Position numbers and translations under genes: made by a program
In this document: one piece after another, positions 23,301 to 35,530 of the stretch
Layout: each line of letters opens with the position of its first letter
How positions within the stretch are numbered: position 1 is the stretch's first letter
NCBI GenBank assembly: GCA_000827495.1
Contig: KN817534.1
Location: 136,653 to 200,652, forward strand
Length of the DNA: 64,000 bases
Direction: 5' to 3'
Source of the DNA: Hypholoma sublateritium FD-334 SS-4
Taxonomy: Eukaryota > Basidiomycota > Agaricomycetes > Agaricales > Strophariaceae
Notes under the pieces: generated by a model
Told to the model about the DNA's origin: nothing
What the model saw: the letters and a program-made list of their open reading frames with translations, nothing else
Databases searched by the model: none

Positions 23301-25476
23301 CGTCGGCGGGCGCCTTAAGTTGCCCGGTGGATCCTCAATAAATAACACTGACGGACTCGGAGCTGCGCCCCCTCCACGCTCCGCTCTGGATTGGCAGACA
23401 CTCGCCCAATCCAAAGACCCCGTCTAGTCCCGTGGCGGCCCCGGGCCACCAATGGCACGGCATATTCTAAGTACGCCACGCCAGCCGCTGTATTTAAACC
23501 ACCCACAAGTACTCCTGAAAAATTGGGCCTAAGTACTTAAGTCAGCGATAAGAGGCCTGTGTATACATCCACCGTCGCTCTCCACCCGTCCCCAGTACAT
23601 ATTGGCACATCTTGCAGCTCGTCGCTCGGCGCCCCGCGCCGCGCACAGCGCCCAGCTACCCAATAGCCGCCGCCTAGAAAATCGATGATCTGCAGATCCT
23701 CATATATAATATTAGAAGCGCACACCGTCCTGCCCTATCCGCGCCTGCTCACTCGCCCGACCATCTCCGAAACTATTCGCCGCCCACAGCACCCACAGCG
23801 GCCCAGCGCGCTGGGCCACCCGCGGTGCACACTCTACTAATATTATTTAAATAAGAAAGGCGGCGCACGGCGTCGTATTTTCACCGCCGAGCTGCTCTCT
23901 ATATTCCAGATTTCCACCGAGAAAAACCCTGGCACGCGCAGCCGCGCGATCCTGCTATCCTTCCACCTATAACAGCATGCCGGCGCACGCCGTCTCCAGC
24001 AGCTCACGCACCCCCGTAGCCCCTAGATCTATCAAGTATAGACCCCAGGAGGTGGGGATTTAAACATCCCGCGAACGTAATTGCGCTCGAGCCAAGTCTG
24101 CGCTGCCTTCCTTCTATCTTACGTTCCAGAATCCAGAGAGCAGTATCGATATTCTGGGAGCTCCTCTCCCGCGCGCGCGGGGTTCACCCGCAAGTATCCG
24201 TCTCTCCCAAGTACCCGGCTCCACCTCGCAGCGCAGCGCAACGCCCCTCGTCCCAGCGCGCTGGTGCATACGCCCGCAGCGCACGTTCCAATAGCCAAAG
24301 CGGCGCACGCGTCGTATTTCAAGCGCACCATCAACACGACCTGCCTGCTGCTCGCTGTATATAAAGCTTCTCGCCGTATGTGAGGGTTCCAGAGAACGGG
24401 TAACAGCATGCCGACGGGCACTGACGCCTAGTGGGGCCGCCATAATTATGCGCGCTTCTGAATGAGCTTAATCTACTTATGTCTGTGCTGCCGTCCACAC
24501 CCTCCGTGTTCCAGTCTATTTCCGATGAGCACCCGATGAATACGCCATGACGTGCACGGCCAGTCTATTCGCGCGTGGCACCGCCCGCCTATCGCAGGCG
24601 GCAGCGCACCCGCCCTCCCGCCAAATAGACCTGTGGCGGGCCGACAGCGCACTCAGAGACCGTCGCCAGCGCGATCCTGCGATCTCGCGCAACACTCTGT
24701 GTAATCAAATAAGCTTTGCTACTACCAAATATCGCGCTTCTGTAGAAAATTTCAGCGTAAATATAACAGCCTACCCGCGAACACCATCTCACCGCGATCT
24801 CGCCTCGCCCACTCAAGGGGCCAGAACAGAGAAAAAGACACAAACGCAAATATAGGCCGCCCCGCAGCTCCCGAATAGCTGGGCAATGGGCATGAGGGCA
24901 CTCCCAAGCCCTTCTCCGGACGGAGCCAGATTATCTATCTATCACACAGGCTACAGCAGGACAGACACACCCACCTTCAGGTAACTCAAAGATGTAGAAA
25001 CTCAATTACCACAACGAACTGATCGATACCCACCCGCCAAACCGTACTTCACTGTGACTACACTCCAGGTCCAGCGTCATCGCTAACCTTAGACTTAGGG
25101 TCTACCGCAGACTGAGTTCGGCGATCGATACCGCTGGGCAGGGCGGAAGCTTACTAGGCTTCAGCGAACGAGGCGGCACAGCAGGTGAACGTTGAAGTAC
25201 TGCGGCATCCAATAGATACAGCTCTTGTCACTTCATTTCATCTACCGCACAAAGGCATCCAAGCGAGCGGTATCCGAACAGGATGGGGAGAGTGTCGGCG
25301 ATAAGGCGCTTCTCGCGGCTACACCACAACACGCAGCAAGCAGAACCTATGAATCACGATGGCCATCCGGACATGGACACCCCGGGCGCCCGGAGGAGAA
25401 CCAAACGTAGAGTCTTGCATTCCAGCCCTACGAAGTATGCGTACACCTTGTGAAACGCGCGGGAAGAAAAAGCACG
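20340..25476. other. gene-poor, repeat-rich stretch
   Basis: No gene can be assigned. The first part, to about 20850, is the presumed velvet promoter and 5' leader. 21354-22800 is a degenerate tandem repeat listed separately. 22970-23220 has two copies of a block around CTCCCGCCTGGGAGC. 23770-24060 and 24220-24430 look like diverged copies of one sequence (both with GGCGCAC..CGTCGTATTT and AACAGCATGCCG). Short palindromes with core CAGCGCGCTG occur near 20891 and 23800. The open frames here are GC-rich and overlap on both strands, so I treat them as non-coding. Confidence 0.5.
21354..22800. repeat. degenerate tandem repeat, about 0.5-0.7 kb units
   Basis: A core with CAATCGCGCTTCGCGGTAC, GCTTCGGATAAGTG, TACTTTAAAATGTT and GACGGGCCGACG recurs near 21416, 21952, 22100 and 22670. 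Three copies (about 21354, 21889, 22600) are led by CGCCTCCCA..TTAAACAA followed by TTAACGGACAGC, and are followed about 250 bp later by GGGCGCTAAACACC. Offsets are about 536 and 710 bp; the larger offset holds an extra partial copy. The units share direction and differ by substitutions and small gaps. Confidence 0.8.
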
Positions 25477-27421
25477 CTAGTCGAAGTTCCCTGTGCCGTT
25501 GACCCTCTCCGCGCCCCATCGGACGAAGACAGACAGCGCAGCCGCGATGAGAAACGTCCAGTCGAAGAGCGACCCAAAGACCTCATATGCCGGGATAGTA
25601 GAGAACAAATTTGTGTCCGCGACGCCGTCACCTGCTCCGGGGGGCGGTGGCGGTGGAAAGGACGAGCGCATCTGGACGATGGTCGACAGCAGATATATGC
25701 CCTGAAATGGGGATATCAATAAACTTCTCGCGAGTATCACAGCGCCCCAAGTAAACTCATACCATGATTTGGGCCAGTGAAAGGAGCATGAGCGACGCGG
25801 CGAGGTTACGGCTTGTGATGTGCAGCGCCCGCGTGGCGCCACGCAGCACCATCCGTATGCTGCTCAGAATGATGATGCCCACAAGCATCAGGCTCAGCTG
25901 ACGCGCAAACGACGCGATATCCTCAGTCTTGAACTCCACCGAGGATATCCGGGAGAGCAGCGTCGCAAGTAGGTGTGTGATAAGGTCGGTCGTAGATGAC
26001 GATTGTCGCGTGCGTAGAAACAAGACATTATATAGTGACTAGAGGGCGTAAGACGATAATAATCAATGATAGACAACAAGCTTACGGTGATTATGCGTAT
26101 CATACAATACGCCATGAAGAGTCTCCCCATCGTGTTGAACACCATGCCTTTGAACGTGCTGGCAAACTTCGCAGCTTCGCGTCGCTCGCGGAGTGTCTCG
26201 AGGTTGCGCGTCATTTGAAATTCTAGCGCCTCCAGCCCTTGTAATTCCAGAGAGACTACCATGTCCGTATGAATATCAAATAAAAGAAAGCCACATAAGT
26301 AGCACTCACGACTATCAGTTCCCCGAAAAGTGGAGCCGACGCGAGAGAACCATGTGTCCTGACTCTGTCGCGCTGTTAGCACAGATACACAAAAAATAAA
26401 GACCGGAAGCGGGAGACTCACAGGCGATATCTCACGCCGTGACGCCTCTTCTCTCCGCGCGCGCATATCATTCCTGATGCTGGTGAGCGCGTATTGCGCC
26501 GTGTCGATGTCCTGTTCCGAAGGCACGGTACTGCATTACCGATCAGTTAATCCACAGCATTCGAATAAGAGCATTGTGCATACGCAGCGCGTGAGCCAAA
26601 TGGTAGAAACTGCCATGAGCTGCTGATGGCACCAAAGCCCGAGAGCAGCCCAAGAATTATAGTCCCGAGGACGATGAGGCGCGAGAGCACTGCGGTCGTC
26701 GCATCTGACGATTTTAGTGAAGGAGGGATGGGGATGTAGGAAAGCGCCAAGAGATATAGGGCGACTGGGATAAGACTAAGAAATATCCGGGGTCCCAGAA
26801 GCGCTCGAGAGCTCGAACTGCTTCTCGTTCCGATGGCAAGAAACAGGCTGAACGACAGCGGTATTACGACGAGGATAGCAGACATCAAGATAAATAGGGA
26901 TAGGCGCCAATTCAGAAGGCGCGAACTTCGTTTTCGAAGCCAGTCAATATTCGGCATGGAGAATGATTGTAGGTGAACTCACGCGGAGGAGAACACGCCC
27001 AGCCCCTGCAGCATCAGCAGTACAAACAGCATGCAGCTCTCCGCGAAACACCATGAGAATAGGACTCTCGCGACTGTTGTGTGAATGTACGTCGTATCAT
27101 CGGACAGGAATTTGTGAGATGTCGGCGTATGTGTGGCTGGCGGCGGAAGGGTGTCTAGCTCGATGTCTCGTTCGAAGTTCAGCGCTGCGAGGTTCGTTAC
27201 ACTCGGGGTACTTGGGCGTCGTGATAAAGTTGGCGTGCCTGGCGTCGCCGTCGACGAGAGCGTCCGCAGATCAGAGTACAGTGTCCGGAAGAGGTACTTC
27301 CGACACGCAAAGAATAACGAAAATCTACTGCCACTTGAGCAATTCACGTTCAGAGAATATGATATGATGCGCACCTGGCCAGGGTAAGAACAGCAGTCTC
27401 AATTCCGACAGCAGTAGACAT
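25477..27421 (-). CDS. Golgi pH regulator / GPR89-like membrane protein
   Basis: Exons begin 27421-27375 (MSTAVGIETAVLTLAR), 27324-26983 and 26925 onward, and continue through six further introns to the stop at 25477-25479. Family landmarks appear in order: VLFSWCFAESCMLFVLL, SRLIVLGTIILGLLSGFGA, a helical hinge with SEQDIDTAQYAL, GLEALEFQMTRNLE then TFKGMVFNTMGRLF, LMLVGIIILSSIR and NLAASLMLLSLAQIM. The family is a multi-spanning Golgi/ER anion channel needed for Golgi acidification in animals, and appears in plants and fungi as GTG/GPHR proteins. Intron 2 ends in AAG, a less common acceptor that keeps the frame. It lies downstream of the Neo1 gene on the same strand; both are Golgi membrane proteins, which may be chance. 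Confidence 0.88.
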
Positions 27422-27882
27422 GATCACAGTCCGTATATGCGTAGTGTTCGTGCCGTTTGTCTTCTAGATGTCGTTCAAAATCGTCGTAAACTACGCCAGC
27501 AGCTACTGCGAAATAAGGGCTAGGTAAGTTCGTTCATGCGCCGATGAAAAATGCTCTCACAATTTACACACGTACGAGAAAGGTGATTAGCCGCAGTATC
27601 ATACAGTCGAAGAGGAATGAGGGCGAACAGACGGGAAAGGAGCAAGAAGGATTGGTCCAGGTCGTACTACAAATGCGACCGGCAACAATATGATGATGAA
27701 TGTCAATGTCATGACATGCGCGTGCCTGAATAGATAAGATAAGATGGCACTCATTAAAACTCGAAAAACATTCGGATGAATGCTGGTCAATTGGCCCTTG
27801 TCCGTGCGTACACGAGTAAAATAGATCGTGAAGGATGTAGGTAATGTACATGCGCAAACCAGACTGCCATATCAGATGTAGA
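27422..27882. other. intergenic stretch between GPHR and Neo1 genes
   Basis: About 460 bp with no supported gene. It is the presumed promoter of the GPHR gene and 3' end of the Neo1 gene. Confidence 0.5.
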
Positions 27883-30800
27883 CTACAATAATTTACTAGA
27901 CGCCGCGGGTGCCACCTTCCGCTTCACGAGCTTGAAGATGTACAACGGCAGCGCGCTGATCCCGACGATCGCAGCGACTTTCCATGCAAACGTGTACGTG
28001 ACAACGAATGAGAGATCTGTGGGGCGCTTGAATGGTCTGGAAGAACAAAACATATGAATAAAACTTACCGAAATATGCCGGGAGGAACGCTATGCTGATG
28101 ATGTAGAAGAATAAAGTCACCACCTCGGATATAATCATGTATGGGTGCCTGTATGTGCGTAGAACAGTCAACATAAGTCATTTTCCATATGTGCGAGATG
28201 AACATACCATGTAGTAATTTCCAAAGCGACCATGATAAGTTCGTTGAGAATTAAGGCGGTAAACGAAATGGATACGATATGTAGGAATTCATTTTCGAAC
28301 AGAACGAGAGACATGATCATGATGGCCGCACCTGTAATAAGTCATTATGAGCGTCATTCATGAATAAAAAGAAGACGAAGTAACTCACCCTGATATAGAC
28401 TGATCATCAGCCACTGGAAGAAGGTCTTGTACGAAAGGGCCCGGCCCTTCGTCAGCTCCTTGTATAGTTCAGGATACAACAGAGCCAAATCCTCGCTAAC
28501 ATCCATGTCAAGAACGAGTGAGAACACCGGCGCCATGGTGTATATCGTCGCATAGCCAACCATTAGCCATCCCTGATACAGAGCAATAGGCGCGAAATAG
28601 AATATGGCAGAGAAGACAGCCTGCATGACGGAGATAATGAGCCCACGGTGGATGACGAACTGCGCCAGCTTTGCGGAACGGCGGTATGAGTTACGCCCAT
28701 GCCAGAGAAGCAGTTTCGTGAGGAATGAGAACTGCGTAACCGAAAAGTCTGCGGCTAGGGAAGCCTGTTTTCCTTCTTTGCCTACGATACCGACGCCTGT
28801 GTAAGTTTTTGACGTCATCAACGAGGTTCTGTAGGGCTGTGAGAACGAGGCATGTTACGCACCGACATCGGCAGCCTGGATCATGCTAACGTCATTTCCT
28901 CCATCCCCGATACAGCATACACGTTTCTTCGTGAATGCGCGAATCAAACGAGCGACGTCTGCTTTTTGCGTAGGCGAGCAGCGACAAGCAACCACAGCAG
29001 AGAGTTTCGTGGCAATTTCAATAAACTCATTTTTGAACAAGTTCAGACAGAGCTAATCAGATGGTCAATCGGCAAATACAATTTGGACAAAGGAATGCAA
29101 CGGACCTGAAGCGACTCTCCGTCGATGACGAGGCAGCAATCAAGTTTGTTCTGGAGAAAATCTAGTTGATCGCGAATTTGATCGGCAGTTGTCACTATCA
29201 AGATGACAATGAGCACAAAGCTTGAATCGGAATGTAGAAGAATGCACACACATTTAGACATCTCGTGGATATACTGCCCCCGCGCAACCAGCTTCGTCGA
29301 GATTGCAATGCACCTCGCCGTCTCGACTTTGTCGCCGGTCAACATCCAAATCCTGATCCCCGCATTGCGCAGCAGCTCCAGCGTTCCCTTGACGTCATCC
29401 TGCAGCTTGTCCTCGACACCGGTCAAGCCAAGCAACTCGAGGTCATGCTCGAGATACTTCGCGACAACCGCGCCCATCGCCTCGTTGCGTGCATCGAGGC
29501 TCACTGACGCATCGTGGTACGCGCCCTTGAACTCCGCGTACAGCGCCGCGGAGAGGCGTTTGCGAGCCATGACAAGCGTGCGCAGGCCCTCGCGCGCCAT
29601 GTTCGCAGTCTCCTCCTCGAGCCAGTCGTTACGCTGCACGATGCGCACCATGACGACGTCTGCGCCCTTCTGCAGGAACGTGATCTCGCCGGTCTGTGTG
29701 TCGCGCACAACGATGCCCATGCGCTTGCTCTCAGACGTAAACGGGAACACCTCGAGGATATCGAATGTGAGGTCGAGCCCGGTTGGTGTAGTGAGCGTCA
29801 TCCGCGTGCGATCGCGGAAGGTGAGGGTGAGCCCGACGGAGGCGGTCCAGGTCACAATGGCCACCTCGTCGGGCGACGAGGCTTGGTATGTCACTGTTGA
29901 GTCGTCATTTGTTACTGGTGTCACCTGCAGTATGATTAAGTATATACAGGAAAAGAAGGCGAAAAAGCGCACGTTATGACATAACGCCAAACTTAAAACC
30001 ACATCTCTAACCCTCGACGACATATCTCGCCGCCCACGGATAGCTAACTGCGCGCCCGTAGCCAATGATCCATGCCTCGCGTGCGCCTGTTCAGCCGTCG
30101 CGCCAAATGCTACCGCTAGCTGATGTGTGATCTCATCCATGGAGTCCGACCCGTACGACATCGTTCCCATGTGTAGTTTCTTCATTTCCATCTCTGAGGA
30201 GATCGCGTGAGATTATACGTTGCGANACGACNTCAGAGACTTGCCGTTTTGAGTTANAGTTCCAGTCTTATCCGTTAGCAGATAGGTGATGCNCCCAAGC
30301 TCCTCGGGCAGTGTACTCGTGCGAACGATGGTATTCGGAATTTGAGGGTCATTTTCAATCTGGTGACCGTAGACTGTCTTCCCCATGTCCAAATTGACAC
30401 GCAAACTGGGAGAGGTAGGTTGAATGCCTTNAGACACGAATGAAGGTATNAGAAGCTTTACCTGATTNGAATGATGGACGAGAAGAGNATGAGGAATCTG
30501 AAGACATAGATGTACCANTGTCCCCTAAACCCNTTNAAAGCCACCANGACAACGGAGAGCGCAAATGTCACAGCACAGAGAATCTAGAACTTTTTAAATG
30601 ATGCAATGCANTATGAAAAAGCATAAGAGCGCACTTTAGCCAATTTATTGATCTCAAGATCCAACAGGCCCACTTTTGTCTCTGGGTGGCTGGTGTTCAT
30701 GACGGCTCGAGTTTCTGATCCGGTGTAGATAACGAATCNGACAGCGGACCCTGCCGCAAGGACGGTATTGGACCATAAAACATTCTCCACTGTTAGCGGG

Positions 30801-31959
30801 GCGATGCTGGGAGGTAAAGGTTGCAGGGGAACAGATTGCTCTAAAGATTGGTGTGAATGTGGTTTATTCATAGTAAATGTTCCAATGAAAGTATGGATAT
30901 CCTTTATGGGCGGATCAGCTACACAGGACGTCAAAACGTATCGTCGAACAATGTTAAGTGGCCCACCATAGATATCAGCATCGAGCCTAACCAAGTCCCC
31001 TTCATCCATTTTCTGCGACTCGGGTACGGCGACACGCAGCTTCCAGTCCGTCTCGCCATCGAGTTGGTCCGTGCGGATAAAGCAAGTCCCTGACGCGTCG
31101 GAAGTGTGTAGTAAGATGAGGTCGGCAGGAACACGTTGATTCTTCTCCAGATGAACGAGGTCCCCAACACGCAGGGAAGAGGACGGTACGGCGCGCGTGT
31201 TCGCATGGGTATTGAGATACGCTTCCTCGGCATCTTCGTGTGAGAGAGTTGCAGTGGGCGGCGAGAGGACGAGGTATCGCTGTGAGTTTGCCTCACGGTC
31301 CCGTTGATGGCGTTGCCAGTCGTCATACGCCTCCTTCCCCATCGTGACAAATAGCACAAAGGCAAGCGGAGCAATGTACGTCACAATGAAACCTATCTTC
31401 AGCGCTGGGATGAACTGTGAAAGCGCCACGAGCAGAAAGTAGAGATTGAAAAAGAACTTGAATTGTTCGTAGAAAACGATGGGGAGAAAAGTGAACGCGT
31501 TGTATTTTTGATTTCGGATGATATTTGGTGGGTATCGGGTTTGTAGTTTATCTGAAGATAAAGGTAAGCAGATGCAACGTCGAAGTGATTATCCTTCAAT
31601 ACCTGGCGGGTTGAAGGGTATCACTCGCGATCTGTCTTTTGGCGTCGGTGCAGGTACATTAGGAGTTGTCTGTGGCAGTTAAGCGTGTATCACCTATAAC
31701 CAGCATCTTGACTCACTGGACTTGTTGATGACCCTTGCTGAAACTCGCTGCCATCCTCGAACGACTGGGATCCCAACAGTCCCTGTTCCTCTTCAGAGTC
31801 GTCCGCGTATTGGTCGTGTTTTCGTCCTGATTTATACAATCGATTTCTCTTCGAAGCCGGAGGTGCAAGCGAGCGGGATGTCATAGTAGCAGGAGCGGAG
31901 AGGGATATTCCAGCGTCGGCTCTGAGGTTTCGCAAATCACGCAGGGGGATATCTGACAT
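27883..31959 (-). CDS. neo1: Neo1-class P4-ATPase (aminophospholipid flippase)
   Basis: Many short exons run from the start at 31959 ([15 protein letters not shown]) to a stop at 27885-27883. Early exons join in phase (STSP, then [15 protein letters not shown], then [15 protein letters not shown]). The sequence shows all P4-ATPase landmarks: [26 protein letters not shown], the phosphorylation loop [47 protein letters not shown], and six C-terminal membrane spans. [12 protein letters not shown] and the overall form match Neo1/ATP9 rather than Drs2 or Dnf. The role known for the family is flipping aminophospholipids to the cytosolic leaflet of Golgi/endosome membranes. Fourteen unresolved bases (N) fall between 30226 and 30739, some in coding sequence around DKTGT; the frame survives. 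Confidence 0.93.
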
Positions 31960-32464
31960 GAACTAGTTCCTGCTGCGAGAATTAGCGTTATAATTCCGTT
32001 ACAATCTATAAAGAAACCATTCGTATTCCTTACCGTGTGTGTAAGGGCATTCACATAAACCCGTATCTCCTCGTTCGACGTTGGTGGACAGGTGGCAACA
32101 TGAACGTTTGAACCAAGTTCGACCGTGACGCCCAGCGCTGACTAAGCATGTGCTATCACTGCGGATTGGCTGCGAGGTCAAGCTTCAAGCTTTCAAGCTT
32201 CAAGTGCTGATGATGTATTGGATGACGAAGGCAATATCTATCTTAAATCTATCTATCAAAGTAACAAGAAATAAATAACGGCTGTTTGCAAACGAACAAA
32301 ATGAGAAAAAGCCGTGTAATTGAATTTTGCTGTCAGCAGCAAAGAAAGGGAAAGCGAAGCGAAGTCGGAAGAACTTTAGAAAATTGGGAAACTCCCAAGA
32401 AACTCCCCTGCGTAGTTGCTGCGTAGCCAATAGCTTGCACTAAAGAATAAATCCAAGAAACATA
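31960..32464. other. intergenic stretch
   Basis: The Neo1 upstream region and the 3' flank of the secreted repeat protein. A 76-codon frame at 32200-32430 on the reverse strand is Phe-rich and has no family features; I regard it as untranslated. Confidence 0.5.
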
Positions 32465-34510
32465 CTAAGACGTGGCAACACCCGTCTCGAGGCAGGGCTC
32501 GCACAAAGTCACAGTCTCCGTGCGGAAAATAGTCACTGGAGGCGCAGTGAAGGTTGATGTAGCTGTAATGGTGACTGACACTGTTACGGCTGGAGCAGTC
32601 ATTGTAGATAAAGTTGTCGCCGTGCAGTCGTAGACTGTGGATGGAATACAAGTAGTCGGTCCCAACGGCGTTGTTGTGATAGCAGGAGGAGGTACGACGG
32701 ACGTGATTATTATTCCTGGAGTAGAAATGACCGGCGGAGGAACGAGAGGAGTAGTGACTGAGCCTGCGGAAGGAACGACAGGAGGAGGAACAAGAGGCGT
32801 GGTCATTAAGCCCGGAGGAGGAACGAGAGGTGTGGTTGTTGAGCCTGACGGAGGAATGACAGGAGGAGGAACGAGAGGCGTGATCATTGAGCCTGGAGTG
32901 GAAATGACCGGAGTAGGAACGAGAGGCGTAGGGTGAATGGCCGGAGGGGGAACGAGAGGTGTAGTCGCACCTGGAATAGATGGAATGACAGGAGGAGGAA
33001 CGAGAGGCGTGGTCGCTGAGCCTGGAGGAGGAATGACAGGAGGGGGAACGAGAGGCGTGGTCGCTGCGCCTGGGGGAGGAATGACAGGAGGGGTAACGAA
33101 AGGTGTTGTCGCTGAGCCTGGAGGAGGAATGACAGGAGGAGGAACGAGAGGCGTGGTCATTAAGCCTGGAGGAGGAACGAGAGGTGTGGTTGTTGAGCCT
33201 GGAGTGGAAATGACCGGAGTAGGAACGAGAGGTGTGGGGTAAATGGCCGGAGGGGGAACGAGAGGCGTAGTTGCACCCGGAATAGATGGAATGACAGGAG
33301 GAGGAACAAGAGGCGTAGTCATTGAGTCTGGAGGAAGAATCACAGGAGGGGGAACCAGAGGTGTGGTCATTGAGCCCGGAGTGGAAATGACTGGAGTAGG
33401 AACGACAGGTGTAGGGGAAATGGCCGGAGGAGGAACGAGAGGCGTAGTTGCACCTGGAATAGATGGAATGACAGGAGGAGGAACGAGAGGCACGATCGTT
33501 GATCCTGAAGGAGGAATGACAGGAGGGGGAACGAGAGGTGTGGTCGTTGAGCCTGGAAGAGGAATGACAGAAGGAGGAATGAGAGGAGGAGGAACGAGAG
33601 GCGTGGTTATTGAGCCTAGAGTGGAAATGACCGGAGTGGGAACGAGAGGTGTAGGGGAAATGGCCGGAGGAGGAACGAGAGGCGTAGTTGCACCTGGAAT
33701 AGATGGGATGACGGGAGGAGGGACGACAGGCGTAGTAATGACAGGAGGGATGGCAGGCATCGTTGATCCTGGAGTAGAGATGTCAGGCTGAACCGGAGAA
33801 GTCGTTACGGCAGGCGGAGGGACAATAGGAGTCGTCGAAAGGCTGGGAAGTGGGACGAGAGAAGTTGTTACTACCCCAGGAAAAGTTGTACCGTCTTGCG
33901 GCGGAGTGTCCCGGAAAAGTTCGGGCTGAGGAACCAGAGACGTACTTGTGATCACTGGCGGAGGAACGAGTACAGTTGAAACTTCCGGGGGAGGGACGAT
34001 ATGTGATACAGAGGTGAGAAGGGGCATAGTTGTTATCAGTGGGGGAGGAACGAGAGGTGTGGCTGTCAAGACTGAAGGGGGTAAAGAAGACGTGGTCGTC
34101 ACTGGAGGCACGATAGGTGTAGTTGTTATCTGAGTAATGGGAACTGTGAGGACTGGAGGCGGAACTAAAGGCGTAGGAATGACCGGAGGAGGAAGAATAG
34201 TTGTGATAAGGCATGGTACCGGTCGCACTAACGATTCTCCGGGTGCCAGGGAAGTTGACCGAGCTTCAATTCGGGTCTGCATCTCGTCGCATTCCGAGAC
34301 ATAGACAGTCGAGGTTTCCCAAAACATTGTCCACCCAGGCCCCGCGGGTACATGGATAGTCACAGCTTTCACAATCGTAGGGCCGCCTTGAATAAAAGTT
34401 GTAGCTTCGCCTGTGAGGACCTGAACGCCGCCATCGTCTGCTACTGCTGTCAGCACACAACAGTATAGAAAGCACAAGACCGCTAGATAGAAAGCGCCGA
34501 GTTTTTGCAT
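32465..34510 (-). CDS. secreted Pro/Thr/Val-rich tandem-repeat protein
   Basis: A single exon of 681 codons. The N-terminus is a good signal peptide (hydrophobic AFYLAVLCFLYCCVLTAVA, then ADDGG). A short globular part follows (VTIHVPAGPGWTMFWETS, to about residue 95). Residues about 105-600 are repeats of the type TTPLVPPPVIP, rich in Pro, Thr and Val, suited to an extended, O-glycosylated extracellular stalk. The C-terminus (CIPSTVYDCTATTLS, then LCEPC) is Cys- and Thr-rich like fungal cell-wall proteins, with no GPI-type hydrophobic tail. Likely wall or matrix; a precise function is not inferable. Confidence 0.8.
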   Translation of the reverse strand: MQKLGAFYLAVLCFLYCCVLTAVADDGGVQVLTGEATTFIQGGPTIVKAVTIHVPAGPGWTMFWETSTVYVSECDEMQTRIEARSTSLAPGESLVRPVPCLITTILPPPVIPTPLVPPPVLTVPITQITTTPIVPPVTTTSSLPPSVLTATPLVPPPLITTMPLLTSVSHIVPPPEVSTVLVPPPVITSTSLVPQPELFRDTPPQDGTTFPGVVTTSLVPLPSLSTTPIVPPPAVTTSPVQPDISTPGSTMPAIPPVITTPVVPPPVIPSIPGATTPLVPPPAISPTPLVPTPVISTLGSITTPLVPPPLIPPSVIPLPGSTTTPLVPPPVIPPSGSTIVPLVPPPVIPSIPGATTPLVPPPAISPTPVVPTPVISTPGSMTTPLVPPPVILPPDSMTTPLVPPPVIPSIPGATTPLVPPPAIYPTPLVPTPVISTPGSTTTPLVPPPGLMTTPLVPPPVIPPPGSATTPFVTPPVIPPPGAATTPLVPPPVIPPPGSATTPLVPPPVIPSIPGATTPLVPPPAIHPTPLVPTPVISTPGSMITPLVPPPVIPPSGSTTTPLVPPPGLMTTPLVPPPVVPSAGSVTTPLVPPPVISTPGIIITSVVPPPAITTTPLGPTTCIPSTVYDCTATTLSTMTAPAVTVSVTITATSTFTAPPVTIFRTETVTLCEPCLETGVATS
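32690..33780. repeat. coding tandem repeat, 39-51 bp units in higher-order blocks
   Basis: Units of the form GGAGGAGGAACGAGAGGCGT recur on the forward strand. A larger block beginning ATGGCCGGAGG..GGAACGAGAGG recurs near 32937, 33243, 33420 and 33660, with spacings of about 306, 177 and 240 bp, all multiples of three. Copy number could therefore change without breaking the frame. Confidence 0.85.
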
Positions 34511-35530
34511 GAGAAAAAGTGCTGGAAATTCTGCTAGTCGACCACTGGACTTGTATTTCTGTAATCCTGATCCTGATCCATCCGGTTTTTATACAGAAAC
34601 TTTCGCTCCCGACCGATAGATGTACATGGATCCGATAGACGCAGACGCAACGAGGTCGATAGCCGCGTTGAGGATTCGGATAGCGACATCGCGCAAGACA
34701 TGCGCTTTGCACGCTAATCGCGCGTTCCAAGCGTGTCCGACGGTCGACGGCGGGTGTATTACTGAACAGCATCAACGACATGTCAACGCTAGGATGTTCA
34801 ACGAAGCCTCATTTTCAAGGGAGGATATATCAGATTCACATGAGGCGTTCGACAGGCTTCCTGGCTTGCAGTGTTACGTTGACATACGATTTAACAAAAT
34901 GCGTAAAACATGAAGCTTGAAGTTCAAATTGGTCATCAGCGCGGTAATAGTCGAAAATCATTTACCTTACCCACCGCAAATTCTTGATTTGAACTCTGCG
35001 TCTGCACATCGATGAAGGAGATTCGAAGATTTCGATTATTGGGCTTGGAGGTCAAGTTTGGTTGAATCGAGCCAAAGCCGAGCGTTAGAGAATTACAAAC
35101 TCCGCCTGAAGTTGCCACCAACTGTTTGAATATCGATCATCACCTTGTCATCACCTATATATTCAGGGACTACGTTCATGGATATAGGCTTCTATCCTTT
35201 CATATCCTAACTTGTCGGTCGTATCTTACAGGCAGTGGAGCAATAGAAGATTGACCCTCCCTCGACGTCAAGCAACACGAGGTCTGGAGAGACGTCCTGA
35301 AGTACTGACGGGTGAAATATGCTCCGTGCTTTGGGCGAAGTGCAGGTTCCGAGCGCTGTGGAATGAGGGCCACGCTGAGGATGGAATCGACGCGTGTAGC
35401 ATGAGGATGACTGGCCCCGCTTACCTGTCTGCCTGCCCATCCCATGCCGATGTACGCTGGAGGTAGTGGGGACCTTTCTGTGGTATTTTTCCATGCCTTT
35501 TTATATATTAATCATCCCTTATTCATTCAA
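34511..35530. other. intergenic stretch
   Basis: The presumed promoter of the repeat-protein gene, followed by sequence without a recognisable gene. Overlapping short frames on both strands at 35200-35500 show no family features. Confidence 0.4.

Noticed and set aside
32637..33791. Forward-strand Gly/Thr-rich frames, and a CRISPR-like look of regular repeats
   Set aside because: They are the antisense of a coding repeat in a protein with a signal peptide. Unit lengths vary in multiples of three, there are no unique spacers, and the genome is eukaryotic.
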